From positions 32,565,565 through 32,629,564 of the forward strand of contig CM050451.1 in the NCBI GenBank assembly GCA_027563935.2: 64,000 nucleotides of DNA, written 5' to 3'. This stretch comes from Costus lasius (taxonomy: Eukaryota; Streptophyta; Magnoliopsida; Zingiberales; Costaceae). Below are positions 22,251 to 34,299 of this stretch, piece after piece (the first letter of the stretch is position 1; every line of letters begins with the position of its first letter). The position numbers and the translations under genes were made by a program. The notes under the pieces were generated by a model. It ran no database searches, had not been told where the DNA came from, and saw nothing but the letters and a program-made list of their open reading frames with translations.

Positions 22251-22930
22251 TGAGACATAAGTCTAAATCGTTTGAGAAATTCAAAGAATTCAGACATGAA
22301 GTAGAGAACCAGCTTGGTAGATCCATTAAGGCTCTTCGATCAGATCGTGGTGGAGAGTATCTGAGTGGTGAGTTTCTTGACTATCTAAGAGAGTGTGGGA
22401 TTTTGTCCCAACTCACTCCACCTGGAACTCCCCAATGGAATGATGTGTCTGAAAGGAGAAATCAAACTTTGTTGGACATGGTTCGATGTATGATGAGTCA
22501 TGCAACTCTACCTCCCTCATTCTGGGGACATGCACTAGAGACAGCTTCTCTAATACTGAATAATGTTCCATCTAAGAGTGTCTCAAAGATTCCATACGAG
22601 GTATGGAGTGGGAGACACCCTAATCTTACTTTTATCAGGATCTGGGGATGTGAGGCTTATGTCAAACGTCAGGATTCTAGCAAGCTAGAACCTAGATCTG
22701 ATAAATGCATGTTTGTGGGGTACCCTAAGGAAACTAAGGGTTACTACTTCTATGTTCCCACTGAGAATAAAGTTTTTGTTGCTCGGGGTGCTGTCTTTCG
22801 AGAGAAAGAATTTCTCATGAAAGAAGTTAGTGGGAAGAAGTTTGACTTGGACGAGGTCCAAGTGCAACCACAAGACACAGAGATGGAACATGAGCTAACT
22901 GAACCAGTTGCTGGGCAACCTGAGGCTTAG
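22199..22930 (+). pseudogene. Copia integrase core
   Basis: After the frameshift the frame holds the second catalytic Asp (LRSDRGGEYLSG) and the Glu (NDVSERRNQTLLDMVR; a Gly before VSER is now Asp), then SFWGHALETASLILN, the YEVWSGRHPNL motif and the CMFVGYPKETKGYYFY segment. It ends at an in-frame TAG (22928-22930), beyond which the same frame continues as reverse transcriptase. Confidence 0.87.
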
Positions 22931-22984
22931 GCACAGGCCCCGCGTAGGTCTGGGAGGATTCGCCGTGTACCTGAGAGGTATGGG

Positions 22985-24601
22985 TTGCTGCCGACCCAAC
23001 ACGACGGTATCTTCATCGTTGAAGATAAACCCAGGACCTATGATGAGGCGGTCAGTGGACCGGACTCTGAGAAATGGCTTGACGCCATGAGATCCGAAAT
23101 GGATTCCATGTCAACTAACCAAGTCTGGGATTTGGTTGAGTTACCTGATGGGGTAAAACCCATAGGGTGTAAATGGGTCTTCAAGAAGAAGACAGACATG
23201 GATGGCAACGTGGTTACCTATAAAGGTAGACTAGTGGCTAAGGGATTCAAACAAGTCCACGGGGTGGACTATGATGAAACTTTTTCGCCAGTTGCTATGT
23301 TCAAATCCATTCGGATTCTGCTTGTTATAGGTGCATATCATGACTATGAGATATGGCAGATGGATGTAATGACAGTGTTTCTTAAAGGGATGATGACCGA
23401 GGATGTGTATATGACACAACCTGATGGCTTCATCCATCTTGCAGAGGCCAATAAGGTATGCAGGCTAAAGAGATCCATCTATGGATTAAAGCAAGCATTT
23501 CGAAGTTGGAATCTTCGATTTGATGAAGCTGTGAGAGATTATGGTTTTATCAAAAGTGAAGATGACCACTGTGTATACAGAAAATTCAGTGGGAGCTTGG
23601 TGACTTTTCTGGTCTTGTATGTCGATGACATACTACTCATCGGGAACGATATCTCTAGTCTTCAAGCCGTGAAGACATGGTTAGGGAAGTGTTTTGAGAT
23701 GAAGGACTTAGGGGAGGCCGCCTATATCCTAGGCGTGAGGATCTACAGGGATAGATCCAAGAGGCTCCTAGCCCTTAGTCAAAGTACTTACATTGATAAG
23801 GTCCTAGAGAGGTTTATCTTGGAGCAATCCAAGAAAGAGTACCTTCCAGTGAGACATGACCTTACTCTCTCAAAGAGCTAGTGTCCCACCACACAGGCTG
23901 AGAGGGATGACATGAGTCGAGTACCCTATGCTTCGGCAGTATGTTCCATCATGTATGCAATGTTATGTACTAGACCAGATGTGGCTTATGCTGTGAGCAT
24001 AACCAGCCGATACCAATCCAATCCTAGAGTGCAACACTGGGTGGCTGTAAAGAACATCCTAAAGTATCTGAGAAGAACTAAGGATTTGCTCCTGGTCTAT
24101 GGGGGACAGGAAGAGCTCAGTATGCATGGCTACACTGATGCGTCTTTCCAGTCTGACCCTGATGACTTCAGATCGCAGGCTGGCTATGTGTTCAAGATGA
24201 ATGGAGGCGCTGTATGCTATAAGAGCTTCAAGAAATCCACCATAGCTGATTCTACAACCGAAGCTGAGTATGTGGCCGCTTCTGAGGCAGCCAAAGAAGC
24301 TGTTTGGATAAGGAAGTTCATTTCTGAACTTCGGGTGGTTCCCAATGTAGTGGATCCCATTGAAATCTACTGTGATAACAATGGAGCAATTGCACAAGCC
24401 AAAGAACCACGATCTCATCAAAGATCGAAACATATACTTAGAAGATTTCACCTGATCAGAGAGATCATCGATAGAGGTCATATCAAGATTAGCAGAGTTA
24501 ACACAGAGAACAATCTGGCAGACCCATTGACCAAGGCTTTGGTGCAGCAGAAGCATGACTGTCACGCTAGAGATATGGGGTTGAGATTCCTTAACCTCTA
24601 G
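22985..24601 (+). pseudogene. Copia reverse transcriptase and RNase H
   Basis: RT begins with the conserved WDLVELPDGVKPIGCKWVFK and LVAKGFKQVHGVDYDETFSP. The first catalytic motif is DVMTVFLKG (usual DVKTAFLNG), the second YVDDILLIGND. An in-frame TAG at 23879-23881 separates it from the RNase H part (23912-24601), with YTDASFQSDPDD, STTEAEYVAASE and the CDNNGAIAQAKEPRSHQRSK segment, ending LADPLTKALV...FLNL. It is close to the copy at 16128-17366 but with different damage. Confidence 0.9.
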
Positions 24602-24611
24602 GTCTTAGTGC

Positions 24612-24622
24612 AAGTGGGAGAT
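24612..24622 (+). promoter_or_regulatory. Polypurine tract of Copia element A
   Basis: AAGTGGGAGAT adjoining the TGTTGG start of the 3' LTR. Confidence 0.87.
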
Positions 24623-26227
24623 TGTTGGTGTATATGCCCTAGGACCTAGTTTTGGTCCATTATTGTACTACTTGACGTTGATATTTTATATCATTCTAGC
24701 ATTGTCATTATCTATATTTGCTTACCTCTGCGATTGTGTACTTATATGATAATGTCCCTGGAGACAGATTGGATTTGTGCTCAAATGATAGTCCCTAGTC
24801 AATGTACCTGAGTGGATATGGGACAGCTCTGGTACTTGTGAGACTGGTATATGGGCAGGTTAGGCACGAGGTGCTAACGCAGACACATGCCTTGATACAA
24901 CCTAATGCCTTGCCGTAGTTGAGAGATAATAACGGTTGTCATTGGGCATATCATGACCCATATGAGAAGGTCAATGAACTGACATAGGATTTGCCCCTTC
25001 CTAAGGGAAGCATAATATCCATGGAGCTCCTCTATGGTTCTATGACTGAAAGTGTATGTCCATACCCAGGTGAGACCTGATTTAGTCATAGCCATGAGAT
25101 TAGATAAAAGTAAGTGGTGACACACTTGGCCAATCGGATATCAGTTCGGCAAAGAGACTGTAATGCATCTGTATCTGATTGCGATGATGGGGATGTCGAT
25201 GTCGATATCCATTCCGATGACTTGGGTAGTAGCGATGCACTGCTAGGTATCACTTACTGCTTGTGGTGACCATGGGTCAGCACTGCCAACGTCAGAGTAA
25301 CCTATAGGGTTTCACACCTTGATACTCGAGTTCTCGTAATGATCGAGAAGCCTTATGATCGAGTTATTGGATAGCTCGGATCTATTTTGGAGATTTCATC
25401 AGCGCCAATGGGCCTGATGAGATGGAAGAAATTTATTGGAGCCAACTTCCATTTACGGCATATTAACCATGGTTAGCCTAATTTGACCTTGGGTTAAATT
25501 GGATTGGATCCAAGGGCTTGGTTAACATGTATGATGGACCATGGGCTATGCCGATCGTATAGTTGGGCTTACTAATAAATTAACTGGGCTTAAGGAGAAG
25601 AAAAGGTAGGCGCATGTTTAACCCTACTTAGACTATGGTTAGCGCCTATGCCTTAATTAATATCATGTGATTTTAATTAATCATGTGAGATAAAATAGGG
25701 GCAAATTAATTAATTAATTAGAGTCCTATTTTTGTGGAATTTAATGGGCTAATTTATTTGAATTAATTAGAATCCTAATTGGATTAGGATTTAATTAATT
25801 AAATAAATAATTGGAGTCCTAATTGGATTAGGGCTTGATCAAGCTACCCACTTGAGTCCTAATTGGATTAGGACTTGATTCCCTCCTTCTTCTCCTAGCC
25901 GCCCACTTAGTTTAAATTGTAGGCACTCATTAGCCGCCTATGGTCTCTATAAATAGTGACCCTAGCCGCCCCTCTCATCATACAACAATTCCCTTGGAGG
26001 CGTGCGTGATCACAAGAGAGGGCGACTTCTTGAGGGCGAGTGGCTTCTTCTTCCATCAAGGCCGAAAGCACCTCTTCCTCCTTTCCTCTTGGCGCAAGGA
26101 GCATTGGTGTCTTGGCGGCTTGTCTTCATCTCCTTCTTCCTCCTTCCTCTTGGCGCATATTCCTTGGTCTTGGCGCATTGTATTTGTCTCTAAAAATTTA
26201 GTAAAATATCCCCAGGGTTTCCCAACA
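24623..26227 (+). repeat. 3' LTR of Copia element A, with two deletions
   Basis: 1605 bp, colinear with 17388-19371 but lacking about 145 bp (break near 24887) and about 245 bp (break near 26173). Many single-base differences show an insertion clearly older than the Tekay element. Confidence 0.92.
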
Positions 26228-26438
26228 TAAGTATCTTACAGCTGCGTGATCGGTATACACTACCACCTTGGAGTTAATGAAATATGATCTAAATTTATCA
26301 AAAGCAAATACTATAGCCAATAATTCCTTTTCAGTGGTAGTGTAATTCTTCTGAGTCTCATCCAAAGTCCTACTAGCATAGTGAATAACATAAGGTTTTT
26401 TTATCTTTTCTCTGTCCCAGGACTGCTCCTATTGCATA
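26228..26438 (-). pseudogene. Ty3 (Athila/Tat-like) RNase H fragment
   Basis: On the minus strand an open stretch reads GAVLGQRKDKKPYVIHYASR, TLDETQKNYTTTEKELLAIV, FAFDKFRSYF and VVVYTDHAAVRYL, the RNase H region of a Ty3 polymerase of Athila/Tat type. Both ends are cut by Copia LTRs (ending 26227 and starting 26439). It is the only pol sequence of Athila/Tat type in the window, and it is antisense to its neighbours. Confidence 0.85.
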
Positions 26439-28171
26439 TGTTAGTGTTTATGCCCTAGGACCTCAGGATGGTCCATGGGATATGTGCATCACATCTAGTT
26501 AATAGATGAGTTATCTTGACATTATCGTTGTCATGCAAGTTTGTACATCTGCGCATATATACATTTGCATATACAATGTCCTTAAGAGATAGATTTTGTC
26601 TAGTCTCTATGTTTATCCCTGGTCGAGAATCATGGTGGTTATGGGACAGCTATGATTCGCATGAGACTTGTATTTGCGTTACTTGAGCACGGGTTGCTAA
26701 CGCAGGCATATGGGTATATCAAGGGAGATATACTGGATCGACTCGCCGTGAGGATTCATCTCAGTGTCACGAGATGAATATCACAGCGACAGAGTTGCGC
26801 TTGTCCTAGACTTGAGGGCATTGGTATCTCTATATAGTGATTCATGTATTTTGATGAAACCTAACCCTTCGCCGTAAATGGGAAGTCATAACGGTTGTCA
26901 TTGGGTATGTCATAAGCCGTATGAGAGATTCAATGTGCCAATAGAGGATTTGCCCCTTCCTTACGGGGAAGCTTGATTGACCATGGCGCCCCTATATGGA
27001 TGACTGAAAGTGTATGACCATACCCAGGTGAGAACCTGATTTAGTCATGCCATATTATTGAGATTAACAAGTGTGACACACTTGCCCAATCTGGACATCA
27101 GTTGGCAAAAGGACAAAGCTGCACTTGTACTTTATCGCAGTTTTAGGGGATATCGATGATGACACCATTCTGATGACTTGGGTAGCAATGATGTAATGCT
27201 AGGTGCCACTCATTGCTTGTGATGATTTAGTCATCACTGCCAACGTCTGAAGAACCTACAGGGTCGCACACCTTGACACTCAAGTTCTCATACTGATTGT
27301 TTAGCCTCTGATCGAATCATTGTGTGATTCAGATCTTTTTGGGAAACTGATGCTTTGAGACTTTTATAGAGGAGATGATATTTTATTTTAGTTCATTGTT
27401 GACCACTAGTTGACTCTAGTGGACCATGTTTGACCTCTATTGACCTGTGTTATCAAAATGAGTCAAACAAGGGTATAGGTGCAAGTTTGGGCTTGGCACT
27501 ATAGTCACATGAATAAAATAAAATTATTAATTGGCAAGAGAATTCTTCTCTTGGCTAATTAATAAGCTTGGGTGCAATTCACAATTAATTGTGTCTGCGG
27601 GGATTCGAACCCATGACACTTAATTGTGAATAGGCGCCTATTTTCATTATCCCACATGGGAAAGATCTCCAGTGTGCGTGTGGCTCTGCTATTATAAATA
27701 GAGAGGCACACCTGGGAGATTGTTTTGTACCAGACTCTTCTCTTGTCTCTAGTTGTTGCCTCCCCTCTGTTCCTTGGCGTGAGGGTCTAGGAGGTGACAA
27801 CAAATAAAAGTTTTTTGCCATCAAAGGTTGGGACAAGTGGCAGTGCTACCCACTCCTTGTCGCTAAACACCCCTTCTTCTCCTTGGCGTTGGCGCAAGTT
27901 GAGAAGGCTAGAGGCGTGGATCTCATCTTCCAAGGCTAGCACCCAGCGCGGACATTGGAGAGGACTCGAGGAGTCCGTGTGTGCGTGATTGCAGAGGACG
28001 GGCCCTTGCGCGTCTTCATCATCGGCCACTCATTAAAGTTGCTTGATAAGGTACTATCCTGTTCACATCCTTTGTATTCTTCGTAAGACGGTCCTTATTG
28101 TTGAATTAGGAATCTCGTTTCGGGTTCGCTTCCACAGTTTTCGTTTTCTTTTAGCCCGGGGATTCCCAATA
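26439..28171 (+). repeat. 5' LTR of Copia element B
   Basis: 1733 bp, TGTTAGTGTTTATGCCCTAG...GGATTCCCAATA. It is related to but clearly distinct from the LTR of Copia element A, sharing the start, a middle of the GGTAGCA..TGATGTAATGCTAGG type and the end. TATAAATA lies at 27693-27700. A T-arm-like GGGGATTCGAACCCATGACA (about 27599-27618) sits upstream of it. The final base pair is TA instead of CA. Confidence 0.85.
27693..27700 (+). promoter_or_regulatory. TATA box of Copia element B LTR
   Basis: TATAAATA followed by GAGAGGCAC, in the same relative place as the TATA box of Copia element A. Confidence 0.6.
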
Positions 28172-28172
28172 G

Positions 28173-28190
28173 TGGTATCAGAGCCAACTT
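28173..28190 (+). promoter_or_regulatory. Primer binding site, tRNA-iMet type (Copia element B)
   Basis: TGGTATCAGAGCCAACTT matches the initiator-Met complement at 16 of 18 positions and follows the LTR by one base. Confidence 0.9.
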
Positions 28191-29560
28191 ACGAGATACA
28201 TCGGTGTATGGGTTTTTTCTAGCATGCGCATGTCATAGAAATTTTTTAAAAATCTTTATGCCATGTTTTATGTGTAGAAAAATAGTAGGTTTGTTATTTC
28301 TCACTCTTATGAAATTCATGATTTTTGGTTTCTACAGATTGGGATAGACCCTATGTGTGAGAATTTATTTCTCCTCATATTCATGGGATAGACCCATGAT
28401 GTGAGACTTGTATCTAGATTTCGGGGCATGGACTGGGTGATTGCCCTAATCCGTACAAGCTAGGGATTGCAAGTGGCATCGATAATCGGGGTATATATGG
28501 CCACTTGTAGACTCCTGAGAGAAAACGAAAGATCTGAATTTTTTATAAGATCGCGGAGATTTAACGAACATGTTTTCGAATGAAAAACTAAAATCTGGTT
28601 CTGTAGTTTTGCATTGTATATAGAAGAGCATGTCTTAAGTGTTTTTCCTTATGCATTTGATATGATGAAAGTCAAGCCCTATTGCCATGCCTGTGATGTA
28701 TCAATGTGAGGCCTACGTGCCACTTTCAATTTTGTATTTTCAATTCTACATTGTAAATCAAATCGAAGGCCTTGATGACATTTTGTGGCGTTTTCCTCTC
28801 TCTCTCCCTTGAGCATCTCTCAAGGTGGCACAACTCTCACCTAGTCGAACCCTAGAGTGGCTTCTAGGGTTAAACCTAGGGGCGCATCTAAGGGGGTGGC
28901 AGCTAGGGTTAGGGTTGGCGCACCTCACCTCCTAAGGTGGCACATACCCTTATTTGACCTAACTTGAGTGGCTTCTAGGGTTACCTAGTTCGTTCACTTA
29001 AGGGATGATGGATGGATAAGGTGAAGGTGCAACCTAGTCAAGTAAGGAGGCTGACCTTCATCCTCAACCGAACCCTCATGGCTTCTAGGTCTCCTAATGG
29101 CGCATGCATGGGTTCAAGGGCTGACGATGAAGGAAAAGCAACCAAAGGGGGCTAATCTTATTCCTTGAGTGAACCATGGCGCATCCTAGTTTTCCTAGGT
29201 GGCGCATATTAGGTTCATGGGTTGAGGAAGACGATTGGCGCTCCAAGCTTGCAGAGGGGCTAATCTTGTATCATTAGCCAAGAACATGAAGGTCTTTTGG
29301 ATGCTTCTTAAGTTCATGGGCTGATGAAGGAGCCAAGGATGCTTGATGGCACATCCAAGCAAAGGGGGCGCACCTCTAGGTGGCGCACCTTGCAAGGGAT
29401 GATTCATATCAAGCATTGAGGTGAGATACCTAGCATAGAGATGACACATGGATGTTTGGCTGAACCTTAGGAGGAGCCTAGGGTTTGCGGGCTATCTTCC
29501 AGGAAGAGATATGAGTTGGCCGAATCCTAGGAGGAGCCTAGGATTTGCGAGCTAGCTCAC
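28191..29560 (+). other. Leader of Copia element B, cut by an Athila-like LTR
   Basis: No coding frame is supported. It corresponds to the leader of Copia element A (GCATGCCTGTGATGTAT..TGAGGCCT..GTGCC motif at about 28690-28720 and 19855-19890). From 28790 to 29400 it is full of GGTGGCGCA/GGCGCACCT words and CTAGGGTT. It ends abruptly at 29560; no continuation of this element is seen elsewhere in the window. Confidence 0.7.
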
Positions 29561-31608
29561 TGATGACACCAAAATATATAATATATTTTGTATCATTTTG
29601 GATATCTTTTCATGCTAGATTGAAGATCTTTCACTTGTTTTCATGCTAAATTCATCGAATATAGGAAAGTCTACTTCTATTTTGGTTTTCATAGCTTTCA
29701 GGTAGAAAGGCACTATTTTTAGGCATTTTCAAGCAAAATCAAATACATACAAGGATTACCATCATCAAGAGGAGATCACCCATAAAATTTCACGCAAAAC
29801 GAAGTAAGTTTGCAAATTACGGTAGTGCTGTAATCCATTTTACGGTACAGTAATTTCAGACAGGACCGTAAAATTCGAGCCCTGCCGTATTTTGAAGAAT
29901 TTCTGAACATAAAGCTTTTCAGATTTTACGACACCGCCGCAAACAATATTACGGTACCGTATTTCAGAACGCTTTAGAACAGAAACTTCGCTCAATTTTA
30001 CGGCACTACCGTAAGAAACTACATGGGCCGTAATTGCCAGACGTTCACGAACAGAGAGTTCAGCCGATTTTACGGCACTACCGTAAACCAGATTCCGGTG
30101 CTGTAATTTCCAGCCTTATCTGGAACAGAATACTCGAGAGATTTTACAGCAGTGCCGTGAACTATTACACTGCTGTAATACCTTATTTGATCACGATGCC
30201 CAGGTCAATATCAATGCCCGATTCTTGCGGAGAAGATTGCGAGCGATCTAGAGCTTTAAATTGGATGCTGTAAGAAGCAATCGGGGGCTTTGGACGAGAG
30301 AATTACGCACACACCGGAAGCCCCAATTTTCATTCGCTGTCGAGGGAGAAATTGCGATTCACGCCGCCGCGCTTGATCTAGACGATCTCCGGTCATGATT
30401 TTTCTACTAATGCTTCGTCTGAAGGAGAAGACAACACACCAGAAGTTTCAGATCGAAAGGAGATCAATTGGAAGAGAAATCGAAGAAAAAAGAGTCACCG
30501 ACACTGTTCATCGACGTTCTTTGCAAATTATGGTTGTGAAATACTTCACAGCCGTGCTGTATTTTCTAAACTTCTCTTTTCCTTTGATTTTCGATCTTCT
30601 GAAACCATGACTCATTGTAATTCCTTCGCGATGATAGCTTAAACTACTTTTGGGACATGGGGGAGTAATTCACTTAATTTCCAATGACTAGATGACTACT
30701 TTTTCAATATTTCGTTGCGTTTAATCTTAGCATGATGATTTTGCTCATGTGATAATTGTACTTAGACTCTCTATCAGTTCGTGTTACTAATTATGTTCTT
30801 CGAATTTTCGCTGTTGACTGAAAGGTAAATTGCTTGAGAATTTGGAACCCTAGAATTGCATGTTAGGAACCCTTCCTTAGGTTAGATCCAACTTGATCTA
30901 TTATTGTAGAATAATTGCCATGATTATAACATGAATCTATAGATCGATGTCTATTTGTCAAACGTGGAGAGCCTGTGTGGAAGCAAGGATCGGAACGTTG
31001 GAGATCCATGAGTAAAACTAGTGTCGAGACTCGGATGCACGAAAGTGATCCTTGACACTCCACCAGAGGTTATCAACCTAGAATTCGGATGCACGAAAGT
31101 GATCCTTGAGTTCATGGTTTGATGATTTACTTCTCTTCAGCGTTGGGACGAATCTTGCGCGAAAGCGAAGATAAATCCCTTTGCGGTTGTTTGCACGAAA
31201 GTAAAACAATCCTTTTATTAAGTAAATTACACCTTCATCATGATAAAATTGAACTGACGAAATCCTTATTCATATCTAGTCATAAAAGTTAAAGTGCACG
31301 AAACCTTAGTCCCAGCTTTTCTCTCTGATAATTCCGTTTTAGTTTTCGATTGCTATTTTTCACTACTTTGAATTGCCTAGATAGTAAGAAATAAACTTTT
31401 TGGTATTTGACAACATAGGTCTCTGTGGGTTCGATATCTTAATTATTACTTCGAGTATCCATGCACTTGTGGAGATAACTATAAGTGTGGTAACTGAACA
31501 AGTTTTTAGAGCCATATTAGGGAGTGACAAGTCCCTGTGCACCAATACTTAGGTTTTGGCTACGACTTTAAGAATAATTTTAGTTTACCTACTTGTTGGG
31601 ATACAACA
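29561..31608 (+). repeat. 5' LTR of Athila-like element 1
   Basis: 2048 bp, TGATGACACCAAAATATATA...GGGATACAACA. It includes a dyad array (29817-30180), U5 GCACGAAAGTGA repeats and an extra stretch of about 110 bp near its end (from about 31485) that begins with a second AACAAGTTTTT, as though the LTR end had been partly duplicated. Confidence 0.85.
29817..30180. repeat. Dyad array (TTACGG..CCGTAA) in 5' LTR of element 1
   Basis: About five units with TTTTACGGCACTACCGTAA-type first dyads and CGGTACCGTA or GGGCCGTAATT second dyads, separated by spacers with GAACAGA. Decay is frequent (TACAGC, GCTGTAAT). Confidence 0.85.
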
Positions 31609-31614
31609 AGTTTT

Positions 31615-31632
31615 TGGCGCCGTTGCCGGGGA
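31615..31632 (+). promoter_or_regulatory. Primer binding site, tRNA-Asp type (element 1)
   Basis: TGGCGCCGTTGCCGGGGA, six bases after the LTR. Confidence 0.92.
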
Positions 31633-31751
31633 CCTTAGTTTTTGTCGATATTAGAGACGTTGAGATTATTGCTAGATTAGGTTTTTATTTACTATTTTTT
31701 ATTTACTGCTTATTTTCTGTTTCTTGAAATCACTTGATCTATCTACTTTGC

Positions 31752-32596
31752 ATGCGCAGGAGTCATAGGTCAGGACCACTTGTACCATTGGATCCTGAAA
31801 TCAATAAAACATTAAGAGTGCGTAGAAAGTTGAGATTAGAAGAAGAACTGCAAGAGACATCCCAACCGGAGCTACAAGAAGAAATGTTAGAGATGGGAGA
31901 CAATCAGAACAATCAGAGAACACTTAGGGACTATGCAGCCCCTAATCAACATGAAATTCATTATAGTATTGCTAGGCCAGCAATAGAGGCTAACAACTTC
32001 GAGATTAAGCCTGCTTTTAGTTCAATGTTTTAACAAAATCAATTTGGAGGATCTCCACTTGAGGATCCCAACCAACACTTGGCCTCATTTCTTGAATTAT
32101 GTGATACTATTAAATTTAATGGTGTTTCTAGCGATGCATTGAAATTAAGACTTTTTCCTTTTTCTCTTAGGGACCGGGCAAAGACATGGCTTCAATCATA
32201 ACCAACCGGTACCTTCACCACTTGGAATCAACTGTCAAATTCCTTCTTGACAAAATACTTTCCCCCAAGCAAGACACTTCAGTTGAGGAATCAAATTACA
32301 AACTTTCAACAAAGAAGTGGGGAGTCATTTAGTGAGGCATGGGAGAGATTCAATGAATTACAGCGGAAGTGTCCTCACCATGGCATTGAAGATTGGAGTT
32401 TACTGCAAATTTTTTACTATACATTATCGAATAATACTAAAATGACTGTGGATGCTGCTGCAGGTGGAGCTCTTATGAGCAAAACACCAGATGCTGCCTT
32501 CAGACTGCTAGAGGAGTTGGCATTGAATCACAATCAATGGACTGCTGAGAGAGGAGTACTTTACAAGCCTTCTCAAGGTAAGAGTGATGGTGATGA
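31752..32596 (+). pseudogene. Athila/Tat-type gag core, first part
   Basis: Met at 31752 starts MRRSHRSGPLVPLDPEINKT. TLRDYAAPN and RPAIEANNFEIKP follow, then the gag core: FGGSPLEDPNQHLASFLELC, FPFSLRDRAKTWL, WNQLSNSFLTKYFPPSKTLQ, SFSEAWERFNELQRKCPHHG and TVDAAAGGALMSKTPDAA. This matches the retrotransposon gag domain of Athila/Tat elements. Stops lie at 32031-32033 and near 32198. At 32596 the frame is cut by the solo LTR and resumes at 34302. Confidence 0.9.
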
Positions 32597-34299
32597 TGTT
32601 GGGTCCCCTTCAAGGGGGAGCGCAAGGGGGTGAAACCCTAAGGGTGGCGCATATTTCATTTTAGCATGAAGATGCTAGGGTTTCAACAAAATCGCATGTA
32701 ATATATTCTTATGATCAACTTCAAATGATTGAATGGATCAAGAGGGAGTTCATACCATAGCCATGAGTGGATGCGGCTTGGAAGCAAGAGGGCAAACAAG
32801 CTCTCCTCCAAAGAAAAACACACACTAGATGAGAGATATCCCCTTCTTGTTACTCCTTGTGCTAGCAAGGAACGCCAAGTCTCCTAACCGTGTGAAGGAG
32901 ATCGATGTGCTCTTGGATAGCCGAAATGCTTTCTTCCTTCCTCTCGTCGAGAGCCACAACACTCAAGAGAAGGCAACGCCAAAAGCAATGAAGCATTGAG
33001 GCGTTATCTTGGCTTTAGGCGTTTTGGCGTTGAGACTTCCATATATGGTAAGTCTTAAATCTTCACATGTTCACGCATAGTGAACAAATCAAAACGCCCA
33101 TCAAAACGAACCATGCGTTCACATAAGTGAACCGGTTCAATTGACTTTGGTTCAACAACCAAATCAAACCAAGATCAAACCAAGATATGGTCTAGATCTC
33201 ATTAAACCAAAACGGGTTCAAGATCTAACCACACATCATTTGATGCTCTTGATCTCACCGATCTAGCATCCACACTCTCGATCGAAGCTTACCGATCTCA
33301 AGCCCTAATCAATCAAACATGATCAGACCAGATCTCACTTACAATCAGAGTTTAAACTCCTTTAAACTGAACCAAAACAATTCAGTCCACACGATCTGAC
33401 ATAAGTGAGCCATATCATCAAATTGTGTGACCCTGAGGGTTTCCTTTAAATGTCGGTAACGATAACTTACGTTGTCACGACCAGTGAGGGGTATCTAGCA
33501 ACACATCACTGTCTCCCGATATAAAGGAAAGAGTCTTCCAAGACTACGCCCAAACCACAGCACAAGTGTGAATCAACCTCACAAGGCATACATGTTTCCT
33601 TTGCCACTGGATGTTCTTATTGGACAAGCGTGTCAAGCCTGTAGCTCCAATATGATGAGCATGATTAGATCAGATGAACAAAGTCATCAGGGTATGGCCA
33701 TACACTATTCTCAATCATCTCATTCAGGGGGGCCCTTTTAGAACATCACACTCCTTAAACAAGGAGACGGCAATCCTGTATCTATCACTAGTGCCCTAAC
33801 CTGACTCATGATCATTATCCAAGATAGTCTATAACCATTATGTTTCAAATGATATTGAACTACCTCAAAACAATGACAATCATCATTTAGAAACACAAGT
33901 GATCTCAAGTCAGAGGACATGTGCCACTTGTTGCAAACAAGGAATATTCACATTGTGACAAGCAATTGAATATCCTAGTAGGGTCTGTCCAGTACATCCA
34001 ATGTACCCATGAGTCTACATCTTATTCCATGCTCGAAGCATCCTATAAGATTAGAACACATATTAGTCTCAATCATATCAAGGCTGTCTCATGTTCACCA
34101 AGATATCTCGACAAAGGACATTACAGCATGTCAGCCTAGCTGAACAGCATTGAGACATTATTCAGAAGCACACTTATTGCAGCAGACAATGTAACATACT
34201 GAATAACAACCATTGCCTATATAAACATAAGAGTTTATATACATGATACTAATAGAATCCCAAGGCCTCAAACATTAGCCTTAAGGGCATACCCCAACA
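32597..34299 (-). mobile_element. Solo LTR (Copia-type ends) inserted in gag
   Basis: A 1703-bp block that on the minus strand starts TGTTGGGGTATGCCCTTAAG and ends GGGACCCAACA. It is flanked by the perfect 5-bp duplication GATGA (32592-32596 and 34300-34304). No internal region is present, so it is the product of LTR-LTR recombination. The ends resemble those of the two Copia LTRs here, but the body is a different family. Confidence 0.92.

Larger units (their letters stand above)
17388..26227 (+). mobile_element. Copia element A, full structure, mutated
   Basis: 5' LTR 17388-19371, initiator-Met primer site, 1.6-kb leader, damaged gag and pol, purine tract, 3' LTR 24623-26227. The order (protease, integrase, RT, RNase H) is Copia. 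At least three in-frame stops and one frameshift make it defective. Its 5' LTR is also the 3' LTR of the truncated copy at 16128-17387, so the two form a head-to-tail array and no left TSD can be read. On the right it ends in an antisense Ty3 fragment (candidate TSD TAAGT at 26228-26232). Confidence 0.9.

Noticed and set aside
27590..27640. tRNA-like segment in the Copia B LTR
   Set aside because: GGGGATTCGAACCC is T-arm-like, but the rest of a cloverleaf cannot be drawn.
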